Under the pieces are notes generated by a model. That model was not told the DNA's origin. It saw only the letters and a program-made list of their open reading frames with translations, and did no database searches. Made by a program: the position numbers and the translations under genes. This document shows, piece after piece, positions 38,057-50,674 of a stretch of DNA of 64,000 bases (its first letter is position 1; every line of letters starts with the position of its first letter). This DNA is from Morella rubra (lineage: Eukaryota; Streptophyta; Magnoliopsida; Fagales; Myricaceae): contig CM025852.1 in assembly GCA_003952965.2 (NCBI GenBank), forward strand, positions 27,449,448 to 27,513,447, given 5' to 3'.

Positions 38057-38960
38057 ACACCTTTGTTCACGGAGTCAAACTATGCCCTGAATAATTCGGA
38101 ACTCATCACTTCCAAAATTCATAAAGATCTATTCGATATTCTTAAATCCAAAATTTATACCAAAGATTCATATATTTGTTATAAAGATACCCTATAAAAC
38201 TTCATGTCGAAATTCGAAGCCTAGCTATGTCATTCGGTTCAAAATCCAATCTATATCAAATGATCTTTCTCAGCCATTCCGATTCTCTAAGCCTAACTTC
38301 CGGATTTTCAAAACCATACCAATACATCTCCAAAATTACGAAAACTTTAACTCAATCTTCTTGCAGATGTCTAGTACGAAATATCCAAAAATCATAATTT
38401 TTTTTATGTCTAAGGTCGGCTATAAAAATATAATTCGATCTACTACTCAAATCAAGAACCTAAATTTTCTTGAACAAATCTTGAACCCAAATTTCAATTA
38501 CTCCAAAAAACCCATTAAAACTATATCGAAAATCTTGATATAATTAGGGCTAGATCTTGACACCCTATGGTTTGATCTCTCATAAAAAGAATATAAATAA
38601 AATATCAAGAAATTCGAAATACCTGAATTTGCTTCAAGAAAATTTGTTTAGATGTTGAAAGCAAAAAAACCCTTCTTTTTCCTCTTATTGGTGCAAAATT
38701 AAGGTGTTTAAAAATTAAAAGTAATATGTAAATATATTTAGACTCCCACTAGTAATTGACTCCCTTTAAAACTCTAAAATTTTTAATTTTAAATAATCAT
38801 AAGTTCTTTAAAATTTTAAAAAGATTTTAGATAAAAATTCAACTATTTTAAATGAGTTAAATTCAAATTTTAAATTTAAAGAAGTCATTTCAAATATAAA
38901 AGAAGATATTTCAAATATCAAATAACAAATTCAAATAGTTTTAAAAATAAAAATCTCTGG

Positions 38961-40651
38961 TGTTAAAATAGGATCAAGCGACTTTGACTAGCATTAATAT
39001 TAGTTTGGGTAAAAAAAAAAAAAAACCTCTCCTTCCGTGATCTCGTAATCCGGAGGAGAAAAGAAGAAACATAAAAAAAAAAAGTAATAAATTTACGGAA
39101 TCCAGCTTTTTAAGTTTTTCCAAAATATTCGAACTTTCCAGAAGCAAAGGCAAAAGCTGGTGGCGGTTATCTGGTCGCGGTGACGTATGATAAGCTGGCC
39201 GATTTATCATATGAAACTCGGGCTTATAAGAAAAAGTTATCGCTCTTGTTGGTGACTTCACTAATGTCACATCACTTTTTGTTTTTTTTGAGAATGTCAC
39301 ATCACCTCTTGTTTTTCTTTCTTTTACTGCATGGAAAACACAGAAGGATGAAGACAAAAGGCCGTACGTTATTGTCTCTGATGGTCCCCCCACAATGTCT
39401 AACACAAAATAGACCGAATAGGACAAAATGCATGGCACCTCAACCGGCCTTTCTGCACGACAAAAAAGAGAGTGGATTTCCGACAAAATAATGGCCAACA
39501 GGTAGGTTAAAAGTGTTAATTTTGTAGTCCCATTAATTAAGTCTGTCGTTCACATGCGTAGATTCCTTCTTTTGTCGAATGGAAGGGTTGATAAAAAATA
39601 AAAATAAAAATAAAAATGGAAGGGTTGTTTTTTCCGCATGAAGAAGCAAACGTACAAAACTGAAACTACTCTCGGGTCACAAAGTCAGATCGATTGTACT
39701 TTTTATAGTTCCGGAAGGTTCTTATACACCCAAGGCCACTTAAGATTTTTTTGCCTTTTTAATTGTGGATTGGATGGAAGCCTTAGCTAGGCAGGCAAAA
39801 AGACAGTCTTATACTGCTTTTTGTTTCCTTGGATTATGTGATATTTGTCGGTTGAATTGAAGACAAATCAGATAAGAAATGGAAAGACATTCAAGTTTTT
39901 AAATTGGTCTAATGCTTGATCCTCTTGCTAGCCATGCAGAACTTGCTTGTGCACCCGTGAAAAGGACTCGATCGATCCGAAACTGTAGTTGGATACAAGA
40001 TTCTAAGCCGAAATCAGACACGGTTTAAAAATCCTTTAGAAAATGACTCAACGTATGGTTGCTGAAACTGCAGGAAATCAATCACTTGGGTTTAGTAGCA
40101 GTACCACTGGTTAGGCACTATTGCGGGACCAATTTTACTACCTCTGCAGTCGTTAAAACCTTTTGACACACAGAAATGAAAATTAGTCGTTAAATGTATC
40201 AGGAATAAATTAAGAGTAATTTTGTTGCACTGAAAGAAGATGACGACAAAACCAGTGGAATTTAAAGACTTGTTTGGTTGAGAATAAAATCATGTTTTTC
40301 GTTATTTTCGCGTAACTGATAAGTCATGTGTTAATAGATCATCACAATGTTGAGGACGAAAACTTACCAACAGTTTCAGCTTATTATAACATATACAGTA
40401 ACCCTGCAGTTGAATTCAAACACTTACAACTTAATATATATAAAATATGCAGCAACCCTACAGTACAATTCAAATACTCTGCTCACCTCAACAAACTCAC
40501 TTATTACAAATACTTTAGCAATAAAACATTTCCAGCAACTAGTCCAGCAAGACTTTTCAATACAAATACTCCAGCAAGAAGAGAATTTAGAGAAATAGAT
40601 CGAGGGTGAGAAATGAGACAGGTGAGAAAAGGCAAATTATGAAGCGAGCAT
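38961..40651. other. Duplicated noncoding segments before B3 copy 3
   Basis: 39025-39190 resembles 31780-31930. 39290-39430 is a diverged copy of the 146-bp unit. 39540-39840 repeats block 28430-28660. No gene was seen. Confidence 0.5.
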
Positions 40652-41125
40652 TCAACCATGAACATCAAAAGTCAGAGCGTTAACTTTTTTATACGCTTTA
40701 ATCATGCAGCCTCTGATCTCCTCACAACTTTGACACCTTAATGCAAAAATTTTGACGGTATCTCCTATGTCAAGCATCTTCTCACGTGCAAACTTCTTCC
40801 ACCCTTTTCCTCTTAGATAATATTTATCACCTCTGTGAAACTGCATTGCCTTTAATTGCATACTTTCGTCAAAGAATGGAAAGTTCGCTTTAGGCACTTT
40901 GGGTTCGTCTTCCTTCCGTATATAAATACCATGTGATTCTGTTATGTCATTATCACATAGTTTTTTCTCCAACAACAGGTATTCAGGCCCAGACTTAACA
41001 TTTGGAGTATCCAGACATCTAGGACACTGATGGCCCAACCCCAGAGAATAAATACGATTGTCGGCTAAACCTGCAACTTTCTCCGTTGCACCCCAGGCCA
41101 AATTCATGTTTACAGCTTCTGCCAT
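40652..41125 (-). CDS. B3-like domain protein, copy 3 (157 aa)
   Basis: An open single-exon frame from ATG 41125. An N-terminal part of about 50 residues contains CPRC. It is followed by the B3-like region: LEKKLCDNDI, GIYIRKEDEPKV, then MQFHRGDKYYLRGKGWKKF, and LDIGDTVKIFALRC, the GD-containing last strand typical of B3. A second pair, CQSC, follows. The two CxxC pairs bracketing the domain are shared, at least in part, with copy 1. A TATAAG element at 41439-41444 lies upstream. Divergence from copy 1 is large, so this may be the older or less constrained copy. Function beyond DNA binding is unknown. Confidence 0.62.
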   Translation of the reverse strand: MAEAVNMNLAWGATEKVAGLADNRIYSLGLGHQCPRCLDTPNVKSGPEYLLLEKKLCDNDITESHGIYIRKEDEPKVPKANFPFFDESMQLKAMQFHRGDKYYLRGKGWKKFAREKMLDIGDTVKIFALRCQSCEEIRGCMIKAYKKVNALTFDVHG

Positions 41126-41199
41126 TCCCGTAGTAGTCAGACTGGGGTACGAAGAGTAAAAACGTAAAGGGGCCTGTAGATGGCAAATTATATATAAGT

Positions 41200-43790
41200 G
41201 CCTAAAAAGAACCCTTTCACCCTAAAAAAAATGCCTAAACTGAAAAACAAATAATGCTCGTCCAGTAAGTAGTATTCTCAAAACAGAAAATAAGAAGTAA
41301 AATCTCACTAATATATGGAGGATAGATTACCGCTATCGAAGAGCAACAGCTGGTATATGTGTGGACAGCTTCTTTTGCACAGAGTTATAGGTGTCTTTGT
41401 TGTGAAGTTATGCGACTGATCAAGCCTGGGTTCGACTACTTATAGTGTGATGCTCGCACAAGCAAACAAGTTCAACGCAGCGTTCACACGTCTAAATGCA
41501 ACGTCCTTTCACAATCATAGTGACCTTTTCAATCCTAATAGCTAGTCAACAGATAAATTAAGATTCTTTGAGCCGTACACATCTCTATCAGTCTTCTAGC
41601 TATTGTTAATTTGTTGGACTTTCATTAGAAGTTTAATTTTATGCGTGCCGACCAGACAGTCTCGTAACAGTCCATATAGATATACCAGCTTTTTTACACT
41701 AGATGAGCCGAATCCTCAAAGAATTCAGACCAGTTCCAATCACATGATGATTGATTGATTGTAGACAGACAATGATTGCCACGGAAGTGATCAAAGAAGG
41801 TTGATGGTCGGCTGCTAACAACTTCAAAGGCATGTCATCCTTAGCAGAAGATTCATGTTGGCTGAGCTGGGATATAATCTCAAGTATCTTGTGGAAGCAC
41901 TATAGAGAAGCATGGAGCTTGCTTCAATTTTTTTTTTCTTTAGTGAGAGACCATATATTTATTTTCCCGTCTCCTTCTTATGCCTATTGATTTTCCTAAA
42001 TAATTTGAGATCAATAACAAGTTCAATTGCCGAATGCAACATTTTCCCAAAATCAAAGAGTACCATAAAATACTAAGCAGCTTTTACGTACACATTTCAG
42101 AACACGATAGAACAGAAAAAAAACAAAAACCAAAAAAGATTAACCAAACCCCGTTACTATAGTTCCTCAGCCATCCCACATCCATATATATGCAGTCCTT
42201 TTCACAATCTCGGTGACCTTTTGAATCCTACTAACTTTGTCAAGAAAAAAAAGAATCCTACGTCTAACTTTTCTGTCGACATCATGTTCATCTTCTTGTT
42301 CGGTGGGTGTCTACCTTAACACCTTCTGTCAACATATCCGAAACAGAAAAATACAAATTTGGCAAACAGAGGTATCAAGTCATTTCAGTACTTAAGCAAT
42401 GGCGTAAGCAGGTGGAATATTTAAGGTTCCATATATGCATAGACCTTGGCATTGTAAACTAAAGAGCGTCCACGTGTGAGTGCATGATGCATTTGACCTG
42501 TCAACGGCTCTGGGCCTTCCATGGCTTAATTTATAATTGTGCGTCACTACATTTTATGGTGATCATCGTCAGCATAAAATGCCACTTTGATTCTTAGTTT
42601 AGATTCAGAAAGCTGGAAAGAACATTCACAATCTACACTTTCAAGAAAAGAAAAGATATCAACATAGTACTAGCACTCCTGATATATATCTGATAACCAA
42701 AGTAACGCACCAATTAAGTTGAAGTAACTATGATATAATTAAGGTCTCCAGCTTGTACAAATACAGCCATCCCACATCCATATTTATCTTCATTTTTTTC
42801 CTTCAATTTTTTCAAGTCTTTTCTTATTATTCTTTTTTGTTTTTTAACAAAACATACAATATACTTTTGGGGCCTTCTTTAGTTTTGGGGCCTTAGGCAG
42901 CCGCCTATAGGCTCTATGCCCGCCCTGGCTATACTCTCAACAAACAGATGACTGGAAATTGATCGGCAGGCTTAGAAGAAAAACAAAAAAACAAATTGAT
43001 CGGCAAATTCTGCTCATCAAGTTGACAAGCTCGAGGAAGAAGAACAAGTGAGAGAGTAATAAATGAGACGATATTTTCTTCCTATGTGAAATGCTTCAAA
43101 TTTATGTATTGTAATCCTTCTTTTAGTTCTTCAATTTCTGCTCTAAGCCATGGTCACTGACATCACCCTGGATCTCGAAAAGTGATGACCAACAATATGT
43201 ATCCGGATTGGATCACAAATAATTTCTGTCCCCTTTTTTTCCCCTCCTTTAAAGGTTACAATAAATTTCACTTGTAGACTAATGTAAAATCCAAAAATAT
43301 AAAAGGGCTAAGAATTATGATACAAGGCTAATGATGTGCAGCAGAACATTACTTGACACTTCAACCCAATTGCATCCAGAAAGACTGCATTTGGCAGCTT
43401 GGCATATTCCTTTTTCACCTGATTGCTTCAGACGCTTAAATTGATGGGCTAATAAACATCATAGTCACCGTCCCGGAAAACGAAAAAGATTGTACCTTCA
43501 GAAGATGTCCTGCTTACATGATTACATCCAATCACCAATGCAACGCACCAGAATTGAAGTAACCTACTTAAGGCCATGTTGTATAAAAACAAACAACTAT
43601 TGTCCGCCATTCTCCCACAAAATAGAAAGAGACAAGATATATACGAATGACAAGTACTTCCCTAAACCTTTCAAGGTACATTACTGAGATTAACTTTGGC
43701 CATCAATAAAGAAAACTAAAGAGCTTCTCGATGCTGATTCCCTTTGCACAGATTGTTCTGGAGGCAGAGATTTGCTGCTTCAAAGATTTT
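41200..43790. other. Mosaic of duplicated flanks, no gene seen
   Basis: 41570-41870 is repeated at 63480-63760. 42395-42770 is a diverged copy of block D. The open frame near 43490-43687 has no recognisable features. Confidence 0.5.
41439..41444 (-). promoter_or_regulatory. TATA-like element upstream of B3 copy 3
   Basis: TATAAG on the minus strand, positioned like the TATA boxes before copies 1 and 2. Confidence 0.3.
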
Positions 43791-43794
43791 TCAT

Positions 43795-44031
43795 TAGTTT
43801 ACATCTGATGCTTCGAGAAAACTGGGGAGAGCAGCTTCTCCAACTCCACCAAACTGAAACCAATTATCATATTTCTAGTAAGCACACTGCATCTAGCAAT
43901 ATGCACTTGTACGAGATTTGCCATGTAAGATACAATTTATAACAAGAAAATCTTCTGAAGCAACTCACATCTCATATTTACGATAGGCTTCCTTTCTTTT
44001 TGTCAAGTACACGTCACCATCTTTAGGTATA
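43795..44031 (-). pseudogene. Possible 3' end of an unidentified gene (two exons)
   Basis: Two segments join through GT-AG borders: 43969-44031, then 43795-43853. They read IPKDGDVYLTKRKEAYRKYE and continue through LVELEKLL to a stop, charged and plausible as protein. No upstream exon was recognised, so it may be a fragment left by rearrangement. The family is not identified. Confidence 0.28.
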
Positions 44032-44039
44032 CTGCTTGA

Positions 44040-45090
44040 ATGCAAACGTTAGATAGGAAAAATTAAAGGGAAATGTAAAGGAAAACACTTGGAAATCATT
44101 GAGTAAGCTACCACATATCATAAGCCAGAAAACATGTACCATAAGAATTTTTGAAAGCTCAATGCTTGAAGAGTGGGAATATTAGTCACAGCAAACATGA
44201 GTAGCAATTACCCCCCTCCCCAAACAAACCCATGAGTGGTGATACAATGATGCTTCCAATTAGCATACAAAGACTGAAGGCAACTTTTGTTGTTCATTCC
44301 AACCCCATCTACTAAATGTGAAATTGCTAAAGGAAACTAGCAATAAAGGGTACAATCAGGACCAGGTAACAGAGGGCGAGAGGAGAACAGGGCCAGTTAA
44401 AAGACGTTGAATATGGCACGCAAGTGGGGCGCCATGCATGCTGGGCATGTACGCAACATAGAAAGGTATCCCTAAAGAACTCTAATAATACATTTCACTA
44501 CAGCTTCTTCTACTACTACATTTATCTTATTTTCCGTTTCTAATCTCAAGGCAGTAATGAAGATAACCTTAATTTTGTTTTGTGATGGCTCTATTTACTA
44601 TGGTTCCAACATTCCAGATGATAAACGTGTGCCCCCGGGTGCTGCTGAAAGCACAACAGTCATTCCACTTCCACTAAACATCAAAGCACCACTTAAGGAC
44701 ACTAAGAAAGCCACAACTAGCTATTCATACATGGAAGCACTGCTGGTTGTTTCATCACCACCGTCCTCCAAACCTTAAGAGAAGTGTCTTTGTTTTGCTG
44801 CTGCAAACCCTGTTCAAGCAAACCAGTAAAATTATACTAGAAGCAAAGCAGCCTGGTAAAAAACGCAAGTACAAAGTGATAAGTAGCAGAAATGAATATC
44901 AAACGTCAACAGTGTATGGAAGACACGCTTAAAAAAAAAAAAGAAGAGGAAGACAGAGACCACTTAACTTTGTAGCTCACAAGAATAACAAACAACCTCG
45001 AGAGAAAATTTATGAAACCGAAGTTCTTATTTCAATGAATTCTGCCAACAAACCTCAGGTGCGAGTTTCCTTTGGAATTTAAGGTCCAGT
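44040..45090. other. Intergenic; left end of the copy 2/copy 3 duplication
   Basis: Similarity to the 3' flank of PAP copy 2 begins at about 44940 (compare 12350), marking one edge of the duplicated segment. The plus-strand frame at 44557-44778 has no supporting feature. Confidence 0.5.
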
Positions 45091-46983
45091 TCAGGTTGCC
45101 AAAGTGGTTGGTTCACAGCCATCATGCACACGAGCCAGGACATCTTTGTAGTCCCTTGTTATGGTGAAGGAGTCATAGACATTCCCGTCGCGGCTTTTCT
45201 TGTACTCGAAGAGCAGGGACGAGTGATTGAATGCTGTTAGTTTGACCAATCCAAAGTCATAATCTCTGTAAAGACTCCACTCTGGTGTTGCCTGGCTGAA
45301 GTTTGATAGGTGGCTTCCTGCACCCCCAACAACAACGTGAATTGTTCCATTCAAAGGGCCTGAATAATGAGATTTTTCTGTGTTGACACATTGATTCTAC
45401 ACCACCAGCAAATTAAACATAACACATCAATGTTATGGCGTTGAAGCTATCTGAACCTCAGAATAAAGTTATGGCAATTCAAATGAGGAAGACTTCAAAG
45501 CTAAACTAAGACTTGGCTAACCAAATGATAGTGAGCTATATGAGTCGTATAATTTTCAGTAGCTCCTAGAAATTACTGACGTGTGTACGATATATGCATG
45601 ATGACCATTTTTTAGATGCATGGATTCACAGATCATCAAGCCTGGTTGCCCAAACTTTATTGAACCTTTATAATCTTGCCGTTATCTATATACCTGGTAT
45701 ATGGGACACGTCCTTTCATAGTTATGGACGTGGCCATAGAAGGCAAGGTCCACCTTGTACTTTTGCCAAAGCTTTTGAAAGCTTTCCCTTCCCATGGGCT
45801 CTGCAAATGATCCCTCCAAGCCATAGAAGTAGTCAGAGGAATAGCCAAGGACACGATGAGCAGCGAAGATCAACCAAGGTTGTTTCTGTCTATCTGCCGA
45901 AGCAAGGCAATGCTCGATGAATCTGTACTGTTCTGATCCCTCCCTCCAGTCATGCTCACCTGTGGCTATACAGAAGTGAAACATGCCAAAGTCGGTGGAG
46001 TACCTGCATATTCATAACTTTTAGTTTGGAAATTGGACACAAATGCTTAGAGTAAAAGGAACTATGCTACAGAAAAACAAAAGGCAGAAATGAAAATAAT
46101 GGACCAAACTGCCTTGTAGACAATGTCTAATTGGACTCCTTACATGAGAGGTTTGTTTGTTGTCCGTGTACCTTTTAGCCACATTCGTACAAGTAATAGG
46201 TGATATGTTCTTAAGAACAGTTAGAAGGAAAGCTTGCAATTTACCAAAACTTAGCTCTGTTTTCAGAGGGAACATAGAACATGGTTTCCGCCAGCACACC
46301 ACATTCCCCACCTGAATCCTTAGTATCATAGAAGGACCCAGTGTTTGGCCAATCACGCTCATGATTACCACTGCAAGAGAAATAAGAAAGATTCTCTGAC
46401 CAGTATCATAATGTAAAATATAAAACTAAATATCCTTGCAGTCTCCAGATTGAAGGGATACTAGCACAAACCTTCCAGTCATATAGGGGACAGCTGAAGC
46501 GATGGGCTCCACTTGCGAAGTGAATTGATCCCATTGAGAGATATATCCATTTGCATAAGTAATGTCGCCAATATGTAGCACTATGTCAATGTTGTCGAGG
46601 GCCTTGATGAGTTGGTCAGTGGTGTTCAGTGAACCTGGCTGATAATTGCTGTATTCATTAGAGCCATCCCGCTCTGCGTGAAGGACAAACAAAGAAAAGG
46701 TGACTGTTGTATGTGTGCATCAAGAATAAGAAACTCAATTGGCTCAAGTTCTATTTTTAATGAAACACTCAGAAACAAACATAAACATTGGAGGGAAGGC
46801 TTGAATTTGAGCCTTGATGCCTAGCAATGGTCTCAAGCAACCTAAGTCGGTTTAAGTATAGCCACATGCTTAGCATTCATGATGCCTTACACTATCTGCA
46901 GGTGTGGTATTCAAGGTAGAATTGACCAAGATGAACAGGAACAATCCGAACTTATTCATGCACCCCTTTTGCAGGAGGATCAA

Positions 46984-48817
46984 TGTAATGCCCCAATCCA
47001 AAAGTCCAAACGGACCGAGTTTCGCTTGAAAAATAGGACTATCCACCCTGCTTACAAGCAATATTCCTAACCAAGAAAACACAAAAAAAAACTTATATTC
47101 CATCTTTTAAATATAATAATCCAAACTCAGAATCCAACCAAAACATAAAAAGAACACCCAAGAGTTTAATCAGAGCACTATTCCAAAATCCTTAAATCCC
47201 ACAATTAACAATGGATCCAAATAAATAGTTTTTCCAAATGAAATAAAATTACTAAAGTCTCCAAATTAATGCAATCACTACAAAAGTCTCCAGAGGACTC
47301 TTTATTCGATAACCCTGCAACTTGCGACCTTCTCAAAAACTACCACTTGAGATCTCTACTACTTGCTCCCACCGACTGCTAAATCTGAAAAATAGGAAGT
47401 AAGTAGTGAATTACAACTAGCTCAATAAGTAGCAATCAATGGGATAGGGGAAATGAAAATTTTATAAACATAACCAAGATTAAGAAAATGAAGTGAGCAA
47501 TACCAAACAAAAACATAATTTATAACAAAATATCTCAAGCCAAGCAACGTAGTGAAATTATCAATTGTCACAAAGACCTCAATAGTCACAAAGACCCCAA
47601 TAGTCACGAAGACCTCAATAGTCACAAGCACGAGGATAGCTTGATAGTATGCTCACAACACAAATTTCACAAAATAGGCAAACCATTTCAAATGAGTTTG
47701 TGAAATCCAATTTTTACCAAAATTTGTTCAATTCCCCTAACGCATCAAAATCGTTTAAAATATAGTGCACGTTTAAAATTCAATATTTCCAAAATCCAAA
47801 AATTCACAATAACTCATCCAAAACTAGTTTCGATTTGTAAAAGAAATATTTAACAATTGTGCACTTATTTTTCACAACATAAGAATTTCATAAAAATCTC
47901 ATTGAAAGACCACTTACCTCAAACACTTAACCCGAAGCGTAAAGTTCCTCAAAAGATTGTTGAATAATCAATCAGAACCTAAATAAATTTAAATATCATT
48001 CATCAATACCAACATGGAGTTCAAATCATTCTATACGATTCTAAAATAATAAAACTACTACGCTAGCTAAAACATCTCCTTGGGAACGCTCTGAGCTCTA
48101 GAAACCATCACATAATCCAAAAGTTTGGACAGCCCCTAATACACCATCTTTGTAACTTAATCCAATATATCTCTATTATAAACTAAATGATAAAATTCCA
48201 TCAACACCCATCTCTATCAAACACGAAATCTCCCCAAAAATCCCACCTATTATCACCTTACAATAACATAAAACAAATCTGAAAATCTCGAAATCCCAAA
48301 TCCAAACTTCATCATAGATAGAGACTTGAAGAAGAATAAATACTCACCAAAAGCGTCGACGAGATCGAAAGAGAACTGCTTAGTATCAAGGGGTTGGCCT
48401 CCCAATGCTATCTACAAAACGAAAGAACCCAAATCAAACCAAAGGAGTTCGACCCCCACCAAAAGTCAAACCAACGTTACCTACCTCCAAGATTACCCAG
48501 CCCCTTGCGATTTCGAGTCTCCAAGTCTAGAGAGAGAGAGCTTCGAAAAAGAGAGGTAGAGAGAGAAAAATATGACTTCGAGCGGCGTTTTTCGAAGAAT
48601 AGAGGAGATACATCTTTTAATCTCACTAGGGTTTGAATATAGCAAGATTTTAGGCGGAAATAGTGAAGAGATTGAAGCTTTAGAAGGAAAATTGAAGATC
48701 TGCAAAACAAGGGCAAAACCAGCCGAAAAGGAATTCATTTACGCTGATGAGAAGGTCTGCGTAAAGGGAAATGCCACTTATCAAAACGCACAGCTTTGCG
48801 TTTTTTTTTTTTTAACA
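46984..48817. mobile_element. Solo LTR inside PAP copy 3 intron 8
   Basis: The sequence begins TGTAATGCCCC and ends TTTAACA. It is flanked by ATCAA (46979-46983) and ATCAG (48818-48822), a 5-bp target duplication with one mismatch. PAP copy 2 carries the unoccupied site at about 14370. It has no coding content. An 18-bp unit (AGTCACAAAGACCTCAAT) is repeated about 3.5 times at 47566-47626. The ends and a stretch near 47390 resemble Gypsy LTRs. Confidence 0.8.
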
Positions 48818-49786
48818 ATCAGGGTAACATTACTAAAAGGACGGATGCATATGGCATATGCAGAGCAATAGCATGACCATTTAATTCAGTTTTGAAACAT
48901 CCTCAAACACAGATGACAGTAACACTCTTCTAATCTGTTTTACAGCATCCTTGAGACTTTGCTCTGTGTCAAGAAAAGAGAACGGAAAGAAAAAACCTAG
49001 AGAATCTGAAAACAGTACAGAATGATGAGATCAGCTTAAAATAGATAAGAATCAAAGGCCTTTGACATCATTCTGTTTGCTAAAATCTACCACTATTATG
49101 TCGAATGTCATCACTTCATCTTTATGTTACGTGAGAAGCAAGGACGTTATTGATGTCTTATTTGAGATGTCCTGATGCTGCACCTGTGTGCTTAAGATAA
49201 GTAACAGGTTCATTTTCTTTTTTCTTTTCCTTATTAAACCTCTTACAGTCAATAGGATACTACCTTCCCCATGTCACCAAAAATTATAACACGCTGTAAT
49301 GAGTTCTGTCCAGGATAGGGGAACGACTTAAATGTATATAACTTGCTCCAGATACGTGATCCATTAGATAAGAAATGTCCCATACTGTAAGTGTACCTGA
49401 AATAGATCATTACAACCTTCAGGACAGAGTCAATCTGTCATGTTACTTCAAATTCAAGGAAAGGGAATCTTGAAATGCCTACATAGAGTTCGGCCACAGC
49501 TCCTTTAAGAAACTTGTATGAATGAAACCTGGATCATGCCAGCCAACTGTTCGTGCTGCTGAACCTGCAGATTAACATGGGAACCGCCTTATGCAAATGA
49601 TACTGCATTAATTTCCCTTTCGCGATGCAACAGAGTCTATATAGTTAAAAATATGAACTTTACCATGATGAAACCATGAGTAAATGAAATGGATCTTACG
49701 GCACAAAAGTTTCCACCATGATGCACCCATGAGTAGAAGAAAGGGATCTTACTGCGTATGCTCCTTCAATCAAAGGTACGTTCCAG

Positions 49787-50639
49787 GACATTGTTGGGAG
49801 GGGGAATGACGAGAATGGTTTGTGTCCTCTTTGTTCTGATTTGTGTGAGACTGGGTTGCATTCAGTTTTTCCTGCCGTGTTGCTGAAGTCTTATGGAGGG
49901 AGTATGCATGCCTTTACATTTGTCTCTATGGCACAGCTGGTTCGTGCCTTGTCTCAACCTCACCGTTTTCTGCATGTCCCCGAGGATAGACGAAGGGATT
50001 TTTCATTATGTGCTGCCATTGTTCTGGATTCTATTTGGTTTTGGCGAAATAGAGCTGTTCATCAGGGCTTAGAGGTTGATGTTTTGAAGATGGTGAGGAT
50101 GACCCATCGACGTTTTTTTGAACACCTACAGGCGTGGCGCATCTCAGCGGCGGCTAGTAGTACTATTTGGCTTCCTCCTTTGCATGGGCGCCTTAAGTGC
50201 AATGTTGACGTTGCCATTCGAGGTAAAGTAGCTGTTTTGGCTGCTGTTTTTAGAGACTCGGGAGGCTCTTTCTGTCATTTGTACACAGAGCAATTCCCAA
50301 GCATTAATTTTCTTTTTGGAGAATCTTGTAGCTGCGACGAATATTGTGTTGTCAATGGGGTGGAAAGCAGTTGACTTCGAAACTGATTGCCAAGGCCTTT
50401 GTGCGATGATTCTGGATTGTGAAGTGGATCCTGGACCACTGCTGCGTTCTCAACTCTTGGTTCTACGAGAGTTTTTTCTGAATCATGCTGATTGCTCTAT
50501 TATATGGATTTCCCGTCGGCTTAATCATTTTGCGCATTGTTTAGCCCAATGGGCTGTTTCTTCGTCCTGTTTTGGTGTCCTTTGTCCTAGTAGTTTGCCT
50601 GAACATTCGCTAACTCAGGTTTTGAGCTCTGTTTGTTAG
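49787..50639 (+). pseudogene. LINE ORF2 C-terminus: zinc-binding RT tail and RNase H
   Basis: The frame reads CPLCSDLCETGLHSVF (the zinc-binding region after the RT), then an RNase H domain (KCNVDVAIRG, VFRDSGGSF, DFETDCQGL, IIWISRRLNHFAH), ending at TAG 50637-50639. One frameshift lies near 50310, between the two open parts. The reverse transcriptase and endonuclease are missing through 5' truncation. Confidence 0.85.
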
Positions 50640-50674
50640 TTTTAACTCTGTAAGGTTTGCTAAGAAAAAAAAAA
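49787..50674 (+). mobile_element. 5'-truncated LINE inserted in PAP copy 3 exon 6
   Basis: The insert ends in an A-run (50665-50674) and is bounded by direct repeats of GGTACGTTCCAG (49775-49786 and 50675-50686); up to 15 bases match if flanking A's are counted. PAP copies 1 and 2 have uninterrupted exon 6 here. It lies antisense to the host gene. Confidence 0.93.

Larger units (their letters stand above)
32990..38960 (-). mobile_element. Degenerate Ty3/Gypsy retrotransposon
   Basis: Pol remnants (35040-38056, minus strand) are flanked by homologous segments 34070-34965 and 38047-38957, interpreted as the LTRs. The left LTR probably extends further left, to about 33000, since sequence there looks LTR-like. 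The right LTR copy joins the protease/reverse transcriptase junction directly, so gag, most of protease and part of that LTR have been deleted. Exact ends and target duplication were not resolved. Confidence 0.75.

Noticed and set aside
39180-39491. Overlapping frames on both strands
   Set aside because: They lie in duplicated noncoding sequence, and paralogous copies do not keep the frames.
44557-44778. Plus-strand frame of 73 codons
   Set aside because: No family signature, no paralog and no splice context. The composition is compatible with chance.
47566-47626. Short direct repeats resembling a CRISPR array
   Set aside because: The units are contiguous without spacers, and the DNA is eukaryotic; it is a small tandem repeat in an LTR.
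48326-48871. Several overlapping frames on both strands
   Set aside because: They lie within the solo LTR and have no domain signature.
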